Origin: Desmodesmus armatus
Lineage: Eukaryota > Chlorophyta > Chlorophyceae > Sphaeropleales > Scenedesmaceae
Reading direction: 5' to 3'
Length of the DNA: 64,000 nt
NCBI GenBank assembly: GCA_007449985.2
Contig: VIIQ02000625.1
Location: forward strand, 528,310-592,309
The translations under genes and the position numbers were made by a program. Shown one piece after another: positions 48,391-59,966 of the stretch (its first letter is position 1; the number at the start of each line of letters is the position of its first letter). The notes beneath the pieces are model-generated. The model worked only from the letters and a program-made list of their open reading frames with translations, was not told where the DNA came from and searched no databases.

Positions 48391-49112
48391 CAGGGATGCT
48401 CAATACGCCATTGCAAGCAGCGTATCACGTACTGTGCGCGTACCGTACGTCATACGTGCCCAAATACGCCAAAAGTACGCCCCTCTCAAGGCAAAGTCCA
48501 CGCACTGGTCAAAGGCTGTAGCCATGTAACAGTATGGCAGCGTATTTGAAGCAGAATGGCACATTTTATCGATTAATCATTCTATTGGTAGCTTTGGTGA
48601 CCGTCTTCAAGCGTCCTAACGGCTTCCACGGGCGCCACCCTGCTGCTGCGACTGATCGAACTCGTCCGGCGATGTGCTCGACCACACATCTATCGTGACC
48701 ACAAGGGCCACATACCAATGTATACCAATGTCTGTGCTAGTGGTTTTGATTAAGAGGCTCGTCGCTGATTGGGATGTGTACCTTACATGCCGCTAGCCTT
48801 TCTGAGTGTATGCTGGGGTGGGCCCTCGGGGTGTGTGTGTCTGTGTGTGTGTGTGGGGGGGGGGGCAGGTTGTGTCCCGCGCTGGTGGCAGGGTACGGCA
48901 CCTAAGCTGGCTTTGTGTGGGCCATTGTAACATCAGCAAAGCAGTGAAACCATCCTGGCAGCACCAGCAGGGCTGTGGCAATATTCTGGCCTCAAAACAG
49001 CAGGGCACGTATGGACACGTATTTTGGGCACGTATTGCTACCCACCACCAGCGTATTACGTACTACGTACGCGTATGGAATACCATACGTATTTACGTAT
49101 TGAACATCCCTG
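48391..49112. mobile_element. Non-autonomous hAT-like (Ac/Ds-type) MITE, 722 bp
   Basis: The left end begins CAGGGATGCTCAATACG and the right end is its inverted copy with one mismatch (CGTATTGAACATCCCTG). Flanking both sides in direct orientation is GATTCAAA (48383-48390 and 49113-49120), an 8-bp target-site duplication. An 8-bp duplication with CAGGGATG termini is the hallmark of the hAT superfamily; Ac/Ds ends are nearly the same. Both subterminal regions are packed with TACGT/ATACG motifs, as expected for transposase-binding arrays. There is no transposase reading frame inside, so it would be moved in trans. A GT-repeat and G-run occur near 48825-48866. Confidence 0.9.
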
Positions 49113-49120
49113 GATTCAAA

Positions 49121-50618
49121 GCTTTTAGTCGTGGTCAAGACAGGGCAGACAATGCAGCAGCAGCTTGTGCTTGCTCTGCTGTCGCATCAGGGGTCATCAG
49201 CTTCAATCGGCACCCATTCTGCCGTGAGAGCAACACCTCACATGGAGACCAGCCCCTGCAACACACCATGTCCCTATCTGGTCACTGGGGGTGTCCGCAA
49301 CAAACTTACCCAAAATAAGTTTGAGCTGCTGTCAGGCTCTCTCCAGCTGCGTGCTACTTTCTGGTGTGCAGTAGAAACAAGCCGGGTGTGCTCGGAATGT
49401 TACAATTCTAACTCCCGAAATGTCAGATTCGCCTCGATACTCGTAACAGCAGCAGCCCCATACAGTCACATGGTTCAGGCCATGCTTGGACACCCCGTCA
49501 CGCCGGCTGGTGGAATGCATGTGCCGGCTGCAGCCTGGGTGATGATGGCAAAGGCATGCAGGCTGTTCAGTGCTGGTGCTGATTTTACAGGGTCGGCACG
49601 CCCTAAGTGGTGCTTATTGACCACATGCCTCAGGGCACCTGTATCAGCTGCACTGCTGACCACCACTGTGGACGCCGTGTACTAATCTGCATGCTGGGCT
49701 GTGTGTTGCTGCTGTTGGTCTGGCCGGCCACGGGCGGAAAACATGCATGACTCCGCGTCTACCACTTTGTGCTGTCTTGCTGCCTCCTTCTGCCTGTCCT
49801 GTGCTGCCGTTCGTATAGGCGGGGCTCTGCAAGCTGCTGGGCTGTGCGTTGCTGCTGTTGATCCTGCCGTCCTGTTTGCAAGGGTGGGTGTGGCTGCAAA
49901 CATACATGGCTCATCATCTCACACGCCGTGCTGTCTTGCTGCCTGCTCCTGCCTGTGCTGTGCTGCCGTTCGTTGCCAACATAGGTAGCTGTGGGTCTGC
50001 AAGCTGCTGGACAAGGCTGTGTGCGGCTGATGGCAGTGCGGGGTTGCTGGCAGAGTCTGTGTCGGAGAAACAGCTGCAGTGGACTCAGCTTGATGCCAGC
50101 ATGTTGGGCAGCAGTTGTGGGATATGATTGTGACGGGTGCTGCCTGTGTCGCACAGTGGCGCGCACCCCATTCAGATCAAAGCTACCAGCATGGCGAGCA
50201 GCTTGCCCCTGTATTGGGGTTGGTTTGGGTCCGGTCTCAAAAGTGTCAGTAACTCTCTGGTTTCAGAGTTGATCCTGTTTGTTTTGGTCACCTCTGCCTG
50301 TTTGTCACTGCCATCACTGATATCAGACGCTGGGTGTCCTGAGCAGTATATAGAAGAAAGCAATCGCTGATATGCGTTGTCGGGTAAAAATCGCAGGCAA
50401 GCATGGCATGCGCTCTGCATGACAGCTGACTGTCACAGTGACTGTGCCGTCATGACTCTTCAGACTGACAGCTCCTTTGGACGTGCCAGCCTGGCAGACA
50501 GTATGCCCAGAATGGCTTTTGCAATACTGCAACATCAGCTTCAACAGTCACAGCAAGCATCAGCACAAAGTCCCGAGACAAGCACTAGATCACCAGTGAC
50601 CAACAACAGTCCCGTTCT
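49121..50618. other. Intergenic, with a 150-bp tandem duplication
   Basis: Two diverged copies of a block that starts gctgtgtgttgctgctgttg and ends tctgcaagctgctgg lie at about 49694-49839 and 49842-50008; both contain 'gtgctgtcttgctgcct' and 'gtgctgccgttcgt'. No gene is recognised. The right end precedes the first F-box array unit. Confidence 0.55.
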
Positions 50619-52056
50619 ATGATGGCCGCGAAGTGAGCGAGGAGGGCGTGAAAGGCTTGCTGGTCCTGCTTGGGATGTCAGCAATGCTAGACGTCCGATA
50701 AGGGTTCCACATATGGGACAACACCGACCGAAAGTGGATCTGTGGATTGCCCACTGCTGATGTTTGTGCTGCCCCTCCCTGCCTGCGCACAGGGAACTTC
50801 TATCAGCAGCAGGAAAAGCTTCAAAGTTATCCAAACTCCCGGACCTGCCAGGACCAGCTGTTGCCTGCATCCTGCAGCACGTGCCGCTGCCCCAACGCCT
50901 CAACTGCTGCGCCTTGGTGTCCCGTACATGGGCTGCTGCTGCAGCAGCGGCACCAGCTGATGCAGATATACAGCTTCGGGACAGCAAGCACTGCCAGCAG
51001 CTGCAGCATTGGCTGGCCAAGCATGGGGCGGTGGTGGTGGGGCTCAGGGCCCGTCGAGCACCTGAATGCAATGAGTTGCCGAGACTGCAGCTGCCAGTCC
51101 AGCAACTCACAAAGCTACGCAGCTTGGACCTGAGCTGGTGGCTCGCATTCGAGCTGCCAGCTGGGGTCACCACCCACAGCAGCAGCAGGGCAGTCCCTGT
51201 GAGTTCCTCACTCACAGGGCCCCGCAGCAGCGCTGCAGGCAGCGTTGACAGTGCTGCTGCTGCTGTGCTGCCGCAACTGGGGGAGCTCACACTTTGGAGC
51301 TGCGAGCTGACTGTGCAGTTGTTGTCACAGCTCCTGAGCGCAACAGCTTTGACAAGCCTGCACTGGATACAGACCAGGGTGTCACATGAGCTATTTGCTC
51401 ACAGCAGTGACACACAGACTCAACCACTGACGCAGGAGCAGACCTATGCAGCTCTGTGGGAGCGGCTGCAGCTGCTGCCCCAGCTTTCAGAGCTGAAGCT
51501 GCTTGTGGGCAGCTGGGCAGCAGCAGACATTGCCCCCATCAGCAACCTGCAGCACCTGCAGCGCTTGAGCTTGTATCTTGCCAAAGGCTGGATATCACGT
51601 GATGATTCAGGGCCCATCAAGCTGCTGAGCGCACTGCAGCACCTCACCCAGCTGCAGCACCTATTGTTGCACCGCATGGGGCTGCACAGGGTCAGTGCTC
51701 AGCCCCAAGAGCAGGGGGGCAGCTACCACTGCTTTTCAGCCCTGACGGCATCCACTCAGCTCACAGCTCTTCACCTTGAGGATTGGGACAGCGAGCCTGT
51801 CCCCCGGGCAGCTTTCCAGCACATGTTCCCACCAGGGCGCGTCCTGCCACACCTCAAGGTGCTGCACCTTGAAGGCGACGCAGGTCCGCCCTGTGTGGGC
51901 GCAGCACAGGTTGCCATGATAGCGGCCAGCTGCCCTGCACTGCAGCAGCTGACACTGTGGGAGGTGACTCCTGAGGGCTTTGACACCAGCTGCCTGGCGC
52001 AGCTACCCTCTGGTGTGACCTGGGTGGAGGGCCTTGACTGGACCCGCCCTGCCTGA
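50619..52056 (+). CDS. F-box/LRR protein, array copy B (intact)
   Basis: Exon 1 (50619-50632) encodes only MMAA plus two bases. Exon 2 (50793-52056) completes a 425-residue protein. An F-box-like domain lies at about 20-60 (LPDLPGPAVACILQHVPLPQ then RLNCCALVSRTWAA). Beyond it are leucine-rich strands spaced through the rest (LTKLRSLDLSWWL, LGELTLWSCELTVQL, LSELKLLVGSW, LQHLQRLSLYLAKGW, LTQLQHLLLHRM), and the family C-terminus FDTSCLAQLPSGV, LDWTRPA. F-box proteins recruit substrates to SCF (Skp1-cullin-F-box) ubiquitin ligases, and the LRRs would be the substrate-binding surface. A donor-like site (gtgagt at 52102) 45 nt after the stop suggests a 3' UTR intron ending at 52513. Confidence 0.82.
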
Positions 52057-52513
52057 TGAGCTGGTGGGCTTGCGGATGCAGGGAGTCATTATGCAGCAAA
52101 GGTGAGTGCACCGTGGCCTGTGACTGTAGGTGCTGGGTGGCTCGAGCATGCAGTCTGCTTGCACAAGGTCACTCAGCTGGTGGTGGCCCTGCCAGCATTG
52201 CAGCTGCCCAGTCGGCTTGTGCATTCAGGCTCCATCATGACCACGCAGAAGCTAGCCTGCAGGCGGGTGTGCTGGTACTTTATGTCACTCTCAACACATG
52301 CCTATGTCACAGTGCTAAATCTGCGCACAATGCTACTCAGTAAACTGCTCCTTGCTCAAGGACAAACGGCAATGGTGGGGGCAGCATGCGCATGTAGCGA
52401 TAGCATGGTGGCATAATGTTGCTCATGCTTGGGGGTCCCAGGTGTTACTGACTAACCTTCTTGAATGTTCCTACCCTGGTGTCCCTGCCCTGTGCCTGTT
52501 GTTACATGCGCAG

Positions 52514-52609
52514 GCGCTTGATGGTGCAAAGAGGGTGCACGTGCCACACTGGCAGCAGCTGCATGGGCGTGGCTGGTGGCGGCAGGCAATGGCTAACGGT
52601 CCACCTTGA
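52514..52609 (+). other. Conserved downstream block of unit B (possible 3' exon)
   Basis: After a gcgcag acceptor the sequence reads LDGAKRVHVPHWQQLHGRGW then WRQA. Counterparts lie at the same relative place in units C (55317) and F (63213). It is either a 3' UTR exon of the F-box gene or the remnant of a second coding sequence carried in each unit. Confidence 0.45.
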
Positions 52610-53439
52610 GGAGGCAGCAGCAGTGGCCGTGTGCTGATGTTGTTTTTTGCCTTGTTGAGTGGCTGCACAGGTTGTGTTTGCAGTGACAGCCCCATGCTTC
52701 CTGCTTTGTTCCTGACATAAGATGTGCTCGGCAGCACTGGTGCCCTGGCAGGTGGAAAGGTGTTGTAGATACTTGTGTCCTTCAAGAATTGTCAGGATAG
52801 CTAGGTGCATGCAGATGCACACATCCTCAACACAAGGTTCCAGGTGTGTCGAGGGTGTTTGCACCTGCAGGTGCACACACCATTATGAGATTGTAGGTGG
52901 ACACAAGTCTTGGGTGGGATAGCGCTGGGTCTTCCTGAGCAGTGTTATGTTTTTTGTGTGCGTTGTAGCGCATATGCCTTCAAGGCTTGTGGCGTTTGGC
53001 GTGGCGTGCACATATGTGTGTGGCTGCCAGGCTGTCTTTCAGGTGGACAGGCACTGCAGGGAGTGTCGACGGACGTCAGCTGACGTCAGCGGGTGTTCAA
53101 CTACACTCAGTAGTGACTGTACTTTGTGTTTGAGCAGGACAGGGTGTGCTAATGTGTGTCCTCAAGGAAAGGCTGCAGTCAGTGATGTTGCGTCCGTCCC
53201 TGTATCACGCCCTGCATCACACGTGCCAGCAGCTGGCAAGCTGCTTGCCAGCTGCGCAGCTGTCATGACTGTCAGTCTCTTCAAAAGTGCTTGGCAGACT
53301 GTCTGTCAGCATACCCGATAAATGAATTATGCTCAGACTCAACAGCAGCTTCAGCAGGCTGAAAATCAGCAGCGAGCGGCAGCACACATTTCCTAGGCAA
53401 GCACCATACTTGGCGATCGATCAGCAGTCCCGTTCTGCA
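52610..53439. other. Spacer between array units B and C
   Basis: The sequence near 53041-53068 (aggtggacaggcactgcagg then gagtgtc) recurs after units D (58171) and E (60851), so it is part of the repeating unit. No other gene is seen. Confidence 0.5.
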
Positions 53440-54846
53440 ATGACCGCAAGGTGAGCGAGGAAGGCGCAAATTGCGTTCTGGTCAAGCTTGAGTTTGTCAG
53501 CGATGCCAGACGTCCGGTAGGGGGTCTTGTCGTGGTCCAGCACCAACCGAAACTGGACCTTTGGACTGGCTGCTGATGACTGTACTGTCCCTCCCTGCCT
53601 ACATTACAGGGCACTCCCATCAGCAGCCGAAGCCGAACCAGCATCATCAGAAGTGTCGTCACAGCTCCCGGACCTGCCAGGGCCAGCAGTTGCCTGCATC
53701 CTGCAGCACGTGCCGCTGCGCCAGCGCCTCACCTGTTGCGCCCTGGTGTGCCGGTCATGGGCAGCAGCGGCAGCAGCAGCACCAGCTCATGTGGACTGTT
53801 GGATGGACTGCCGTGAACGCTGTGAGCAGCTGGAGGATTGGTTAGCGCAGCATGGGGGTGTGGTGGTGGGGCTCAGCGCACGTAGCGGTGGGACCTTGTA
53901 CACGTGGCAAAGGTTGCAGCTGCCAGTCCCTAAGCTCACACAGCTGCGCAGGCTGCAGCTCAGCAGACTGAATGCCAGCAGCAACAGCAGCGCTGCAGGC
54001 GTCACTCTGCCGAGGCTGCAAGAGCTGAACCTCCTTGAGTGCCAGCTGACCGTGCAGTTGCTGTCACAACTCCTGAGCGCAACCACACTGTCAAGGTTGC
54101 ACTGGGAGGCTGGGGAGCCAAGACTCTACAGCAGCGACGCCTGGCCAGAGCAGCTGAAACAGGGGGAAGCGTATGCAGTGCTGTGGCAGCGGCTGCAGCT
54201 GCTGCCTGGGCTTGCAGAGCTGATGTTGGACGTGGGCAACTTGACCGCAGCTGACATCACCCCTCTCAGCAACCTGCAGCACCTGCAGCGCTTGGATGTA
54301 CGCATCACTGGACACTGGTCAGCTGAGGGCATCGTCATGCCCTATGCTGATCGTATTGAATCAGGCCCCAGGCAGCTGCTGGCCGCACTGCAGCACCTCA
54401 CCCAGCTGCAGCACCTGCAGCTGGAAGGCGCGGAGCTCAACTGTGGCCGCGCATGGCCTGAGCAGCAGTGGGCGGGTGCTCAGCAGGAGCAAGGCTTCAC
54501 TGATGGCAGCTACCGGTGTTTCTTGGCACTGACAGCATCCACCCAGCTCACCTCCTTGGTGCTCCGCACCAAGTACGACATGCCAGTACCAAAGGCAGCT
54601 ATTCAGTACATGTTCCCCCCAGGGCGTTTGATGCCGCAGCTGAAGGTGCTGCGCCTTTGTGCTGGGTGGATCAACGATCCCTGTGTGGAGGCAGCACAGG
54701 TCGCCATGATAGCGTCCAGCTGCACTGCACTGCAGCAGCTGGAGCTGACGGGTGTGACTACTGTAGAGTTTGACACCAGCTGCCTGGCGCAGCTGCCCTC
54801 TGGTGTGAAGCGGGTGCAGGGCCTCAACTGGACCCGGCCTGCCTGA
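53440..54846 (+). CDS. F-box/LRR protein, array copy C (intact)
   Basis: Exon 1 (53440-53450, ATGACCGCAAG) and exon 2 (53610-54846) give 415 residues: MTARALPSAAEAEPASSEVS, then the F-box (LPDLPGPAVACILQHVPLRQ, RLTCCALVCRSWAA). LRR-like strands follow (LTQLRRLQLSRLNA, LQELNLLECQLTVQL, LAELMLDVGNLTAAD, LTQLQHLQLEGAEL), ending FDTSCLAQLPSGV and LNWTRPA. This copy has the best F-box match to the general consensus, including VCRSW. It differs from B mainly in the LRR surface, as expected if substrate recognition diversifies. A donor-like site (54887) lies 40 nt after the stop, with a matching acceptor at 55316. Confidence 0.84.
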
Positions 54847-56007
54847 TGAGCTGGTGGGCTTGCGGACGGCATGGTGTCATCCCAAGGTGAGTGCACTGGA
54901 GGTGTTGGGGCCCCCCAATAGACTGTTAGCCCAACAGCAGTCTGCCTGCAGTTGACGCTTGCTGAACGTGCGCTATTGTGCACCAGCCCTACCACTGGTA
55001 TGGCATTGTTGCTGCCTGCATCCTGCATCCTGCACAGCAGCCTCGGCTCAGCCTGGGCTCACTGAGGCAGTGCATTCAGGCCCACTGAGTGAGGAGCCCA
55101 CAGGAAGCGTGCCTTGGTGTGCTGGTGATGATCTGTATGCCCTGCATACATGCCATGAAAGGACCCTTGCTCTGGCCACGTAAGAGTGGTGTGGCGTCAT
55201 GCGCATGCAGCTGTCGAAAGCCAGCAGCAGGGCTAGTGAGCACAAACATCCTCAACATTCATATCAAGTATCCTGCCCTGCGGTCTCTGCCCTGCTGCGT
55301 GTTTTGCACTGTGCAGGGACTTGATGGCATACGGAGTGTACATGTGCCATGCGCGTGCTGGGCAGCAGCAACAGCATTCAGGGGCATGGCTGGTGGTGGC
55401 AGGCACTGACGGGCCGCCTTGAGCAGACAGTAGCAGTGCCCGTGTGTGCTGGTGTTGTAGCGGGTATAGAGACGTTGCTTGAGAGAGGTGTAGAGAAGCT
55501 GTTTCCAGTCAATGGTGTGTATGCTCGGCGGCACTCACTTTGTCGGGTTTTTGCAGTTGGATGTCCCATGTTGCCTGGCATCTCCTTTGCGAATTTTCAG
55601 GGCGGGGGCTGCGGGTTGTGGATTCTTCCAGGGGTAGTAATGGTCCCTACCACCCTGGATCCAGCCAGTCAGACCGAGGCACAGCAGTTCAACTGAGCTG
55701 ATTTGTTGTCTGCACACACTGCGGTCATTGATCTGTGCAGAAAGGCATTGCATGTGTATAGTCTGGTGGAGGCAGCATGTAAGCATGGTGCAACTGCGCT
55801 GTGTCAGCCTTGAGTCTAGGCCCTTGACTGGTGTGTTGTTCCAGCTGTCAGTTCCTTGAATGTGCCAGCCTGTCACACAATCAATGCGCCCAAGAAAAGA
55901 AGATGAAGATGTCAATTTCAACTTGAGATCACATTATCACCTGAAGACGTTGCAACGTACACGAAAACATTCAGCCCAGATCACGTGCAAGATCATACGT
56001 CCCCGTC
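54847..56007. other. Spacer between units C and D with conserved 3' block
   Basis: From 54841 the sequence closely matches that after unit F (62574 onward), for example 'gtgagtgcactggaggtgtt'. The block from 55317 corresponds to those at 52514 and 63213; in one frame it reads QGHGWWWQALTGRLEQTVAV. No separate gene is assigned. Confidence 0.5.
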
Positions 56008-57434
56008 ATGGCCAAAGAGCAAGCAAGGTGGGTACATCGGCATGGCAACCAATAGTTGGGTCGTTACTGTGCGATTTTCTGGCGGGGTTGAGCTTGCAAG
56101 GCCCGATTTGGGTATTCCTGCAGATTGGCAGTTGCAACAGTTGTTGCTGCTCCATCGTCCTGCCTGCCTCGCAGGGCAAGTCCAAGGGCAGTAGCAGCAG
56201 CAGACCAAGCACAGCTCCCAGAGCTACCAGAGGCAGCTGTTGTCTGCATCTTGCAGCATGTGCCGCTGGAAGAGCGCCTCTCCTGCTGCGCCCTGGTGTG
56301 CCGCTCATGGGCAGCAGCTGCAGCAGCAGCCCCAGCTGATGTTGACGTATGGCTCAACAACAGTGAGCACTGCCAGCAGCTGCAGCATTGGCTTGTCAAG
56401 CATGCAGCTGCTGTGGTGGGGCTCACAGCCTCTGGCGGACAGCCTGGCGATAGGTGGCGCCCGCTGCAGCTGCCTGTCCAACAACTCACGCAGCTGCGTA
56501 GCCTGTCACTCAGCGGGGAGCTCAAAGTGCAGTTGCCAGGGGTCACCACACGCCGCAGTACCAGGAAGGTGAGGGGCTGCTCACTCACAGGGACCAGCAG
56601 CAGCAGCGCTGCAGGCAGCGTCGGCAGTGCTGCTGGTGCTGTGCTGCCGCAGCTGCAGGAGCTGACACTGTGGGAGTGCGAGCTGACTGTGCAGCTGTTG
56701 TCACAGCTCATGAGCACAACAACTTTGACTAGCTTCCACTGGTCCCATTCCAGGGTGTATCATGAGCCTGTTATTCACAGCAGTGACACAAAGAGTCAGC
56801 AACTGACGCGGCAGGAGACGTATGCAGCTCTGTGGGAGCGGCTGCAGCTGCTGCCCCTTCTCTCAGGGCTAAAACTGAGCGAGGGCAGCTGGACAGCAGC
56901 AGACATCGCCCCCCTCAGCAACCTGCAGCGCCTGCAGCACTTGGACCTGCATCTGACCATTGGCTGGCGTGCTGGGGACGCTTCAGGGCCCATCCAGCTG
57001 CTGGCAGCGCTGCAGCACCTTACTCAGCTGCAGTTCCTGAGGTTACACCGTTTGAAGCTGCACAGGGTCAGGCCACAGCTTCAGCAGCAGGGGCCAGCTA
57101 CCAGTTCTTCTCAGCCCTCACAGCATCCACCCAGCTCACAGCTCTTCAACTCGAGGATATGGTCAATGCGCCTGTCCCACAGGCAGCGTTTCAGCACATG
57201 TTCCCTCCAGGGCACGTCCTGCCACACCTTCGGGGGCTGCACCTGACTGGGCGCCGCGATCATCCCTGTGTGGGTGCAGCACAGGTCGCTATGATAGCAG
57301 CCAGCTGCCCTGCACTGCAGCAGCTGACTCTGTGGGATGTGACTCCTGAGGGCTTTGACACCAGCTGCCTGGCGCAGCTGCCCTCTGGTGTGACACGGGT
57401 CGGGACCCTGGGCTGGTCCCGCCCTGTGCCCTGA
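56008..57434 (+). pseudogene. F-box/LRR copy D, one frameshift
   Basis: Exon 1 (56008-56027, MAKEQA) and exon 2 (56175-57434) hold the F-box (LPELPEAAVVCILQHVPLEE, RLSCCALVCRSWAA) and the LRR region. At 57090-57093 the run GGGG stands where copy A has GGGGG, in the linker before SYQFFSALTASTQL. The frame shifts by one and a stop follows at 57246. The rest of the family C-terminus (FDTSCLAQLPSGV) is intact in the next frame to 57434. A single-base error in a G-run could create this, so the copy may be functional in the real genome. Confidence 0.75.
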
Positions 57435-58532
57435 CCTGCTGCTATGCAGGAACCCTGCGTGGGCAACAGGGCACGTACTCAGGTGGGTGTACTGCTCCTA
57501 TCGTGTGACTGGCAATTTGGATAACCTATCAGCCAACTGCTTGTGCCCGCATGAATGTGGAGCGGGCCATCTTGAGGTAGTACCTCAATTAGTCAGCATC
57601 CACGCCCTAGCAGGGCTGCTGTTTATTGCCAACAATGCTTGTGAGCATGAAGAAGCTGTGGTTTGATGGGTCATATGTGTGGCTAATGACAACAGTGCCA
57701 GCAGGCTTGCGATCCATGTCGTTCAACAATGCCCGTGCCAGAGCTGCCATCATGTGTACAAGAGGGTTAAGCACTTGGGTTTCAGCTGCTACTGATTGCT
57801 ATTGGTCACTGCCCCTGCCTTGCTGTCCTGCCTTGCTTCTTCTTCTTGCACAGGTGGTGCTGCAGGCATTGGATCATGGTTGGGCTATGAATGGCAGCTG
57901 CAACGGGCATGGGTGGTGGTTGTGCTGGGTTGCAAGGATGGTTGGTGTGCTGCTGTGGACAGAGTTCAAATTCTCGGCTTGCGGGGACTCTCTGCTTATC
58001 GCTGCCTGCATGCTCAGCTGGTGTGCTGTAGACGGCATCTTGGGTAGGGGCGCTGTGCCTGTTGGCTTGCAGTGCCTACCCGTGCTCAGGTACTGGCGGT
58101 GGTGGGGGTGCCGGCAGGCTTGCTGCCAGGTGGTTTCTGTCGAAGTGTGGATGACTGGCTGTCGTACAAGTACAGGTGGACAGGCACTGAAGGGAGTGTC
58201 TGGTGTGACCTTGTGGCTTGCAATGCAATGCATGGGCAAGCCAGGTGTGGCGTTGTGTTGTGTGGTGAGGTTTGCCTGCAAGCATGGTGGCCTCATCTTT
58301 CGCTGAGTATGCCTCGAGTGCTTGGCTAGTCAGCAGTACTGCTGCAACTTCCAGCTGTCTGAGTCCCTTTGAAGATGCCAGCCTGGCAAGCAACACGCCA
58401 CAACAACGAAGAGGACAGTGCAGTGCACCCACCAGTCATCATCGCCAAACATAATATACGGCAGTGCACATCAAGGCCACATCGTTTTAGGTCAGGTCTG
58501 TTGAGATCAAGATCCTCCACCTCCGCTCGGCA
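57435..58532. other. Spacer between units D and E
   Basis: The 3' flank here is of a second type, shared with unit E. A donor-like gtgggt lies at 57483 (48 nt after the stop) and an acceptor at 57851-57853 before gtggtgctgcaggcattgga. The block 'gcatgaatgtggagcg' recurs after E. The 'aggtggacaggcactg' block lies at 58171. Confidence 0.5.
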
Positions 58533-59966
58533 ATGGCTGCAAGGTCAGCGATGATGCTGTTAAAGGCCTGATAACAACACGGAACGTGTAGCTAGTTTCA
58601 GGCGTGCTGGGGATGTGCCACGTGCTGGTGGCCAGCGACAGAAATGACCCTTGCTGCTGCTCATCTTGTTGCCCCGCCCTGCCTGCGCCACAGGGCACAT
58701 GCATCAGCCGCTTCAGTAGCAGCAGCACCTTCAAAAGTACCAGCACAACTCCCAGGGCTCCCAGAAGCAGCAGTGGCCTGCATCCTGCAGCATGTGCCAC
58801 TGCGCCAGCGCCTCACCTGTTGCGCGCTGGTGTCCCGTACATGGGCAGCAGCTGCAGCAGCGGCACCAGCTGATGTCGACATACAGCTCCAGAACAGCGG
58901 GCACTGCCAGCAGCTGCAGCATTGGCTGGCCAAGCATGGGGCTGTGGTGGTGGGGCTCAGGGCCCTGGGCTTATCGTATTGCAGAGACTGGCCCACACTG
59001 CAGCTGCCAGTCCAGCAACTCACACGGCTGCGTACTCTGGAGCTGAACTGGTGCCTCGCATTCGAGCTGCCAGCTGGGGTCACCACACACAGCAGTACCA
59101 GCGGGGTGAGGGGTGCCTCACTCACAGGGACCAGCAGCAGCAGCAGCAACACTGCAGGCAACGTTGACCGCGCTGTGCTACCGCAGCTGGAGGAGCTCAC
59201 ACTGTGGGGGTGCGAGCTGACTGTGCAGTTGCTGTCACAGCTCCTGAGCGCAACAGCGTTGAGAAGCCTGTACTGGATACAGGCCAGGGTGTCGCATGAG
59301 CTGCTTCCTGACAGCAATGACACGCAGACTCGACAACTGAAGCAGAGCGAACGTATGCAGTCCTGTGGGAGCGGCTGCAGCTGCTGCCCCGGCTCTCAGA
59401 GCTGAGCCTGCATGTGGGCAGCTTGACGGCAGCAGACATCGCGCCCCTCAGCAACCTGCAGCACCTGCAGCTCTTACACCTGCAACTGAGTGAAGGCTGG
59501 TTATCACGTGATGATTCAGGGCCCAGCAAGCTGCTGTCAGCACTGCAGCACCTAACCCAGCTGCAGCACCTCAGCTTACACCGCATGAAGTTGCACAGGG
59601 TCAGCGAACAGCCTCAGCAGCAGGGGCCTAGCTACCAGTGTTTCTCAGCCCTGACAGCATCCACCCAGCTAACAGCTCTTCACCTTGATGGGGGGTCTTT
59701 GCGCCTGTCCCCCAAGCAGCCTTCCAGCACATGTTCCCACCGGGCGCATCCTACCACACCTCAAGGTGCTGCACCTTGTAGGAGACCGATACTCTTGCTG
59801 TGTGGGTGCAGCACAGGTCGCCATGATAGCGGCCAGCTGCCCTGCGCTGCAGGAGGTGACGCTTGCGCATGTCACTTCTGACGGCTTTGACGTCAGCTGC
59901 CTGGCGCAGCTGCCGTCTGCTGTGACCCGGGTGCAGGGCCTTTGCTGGACCCGGCCTGTGCCCTGA
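58533..59966 (+). pseudogene. F-box/LRR copy E, at least three frameshifts
   Basis: Exon 1 (58533-58543) and exon 2 from 58694 start normally (MAARAHASAASVAAAPSKVP, then LPGLPEAAVACILQHVPLRQ). Compared with B and D, a base is missing near 59353 (before YAVLWERL), the frame changes again near 59690 (after LTALHLD), and one A is missing near 59739 (CCACCGGGC against CCACCAGGGC). The C-terminal signature FDVSCLAQLPSAV is still readable to 59966. This is the most degraded array member. Its LRR region is closest to B. Confidence 0.8.

Noticed and set aside
48391..49112. CRISPR-like or satellite interpretation of the TACGT-rich DNA
   Set aside because: Motif spacing is irregular, and the terminal inverted repeats with an 8-bp duplication explain it as a hAT MITE.
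49131..49685. Plus-strand frame of 184 codons just right of the MITE
   Set aside because: No family resemblance or splice support; probably a chance frame.
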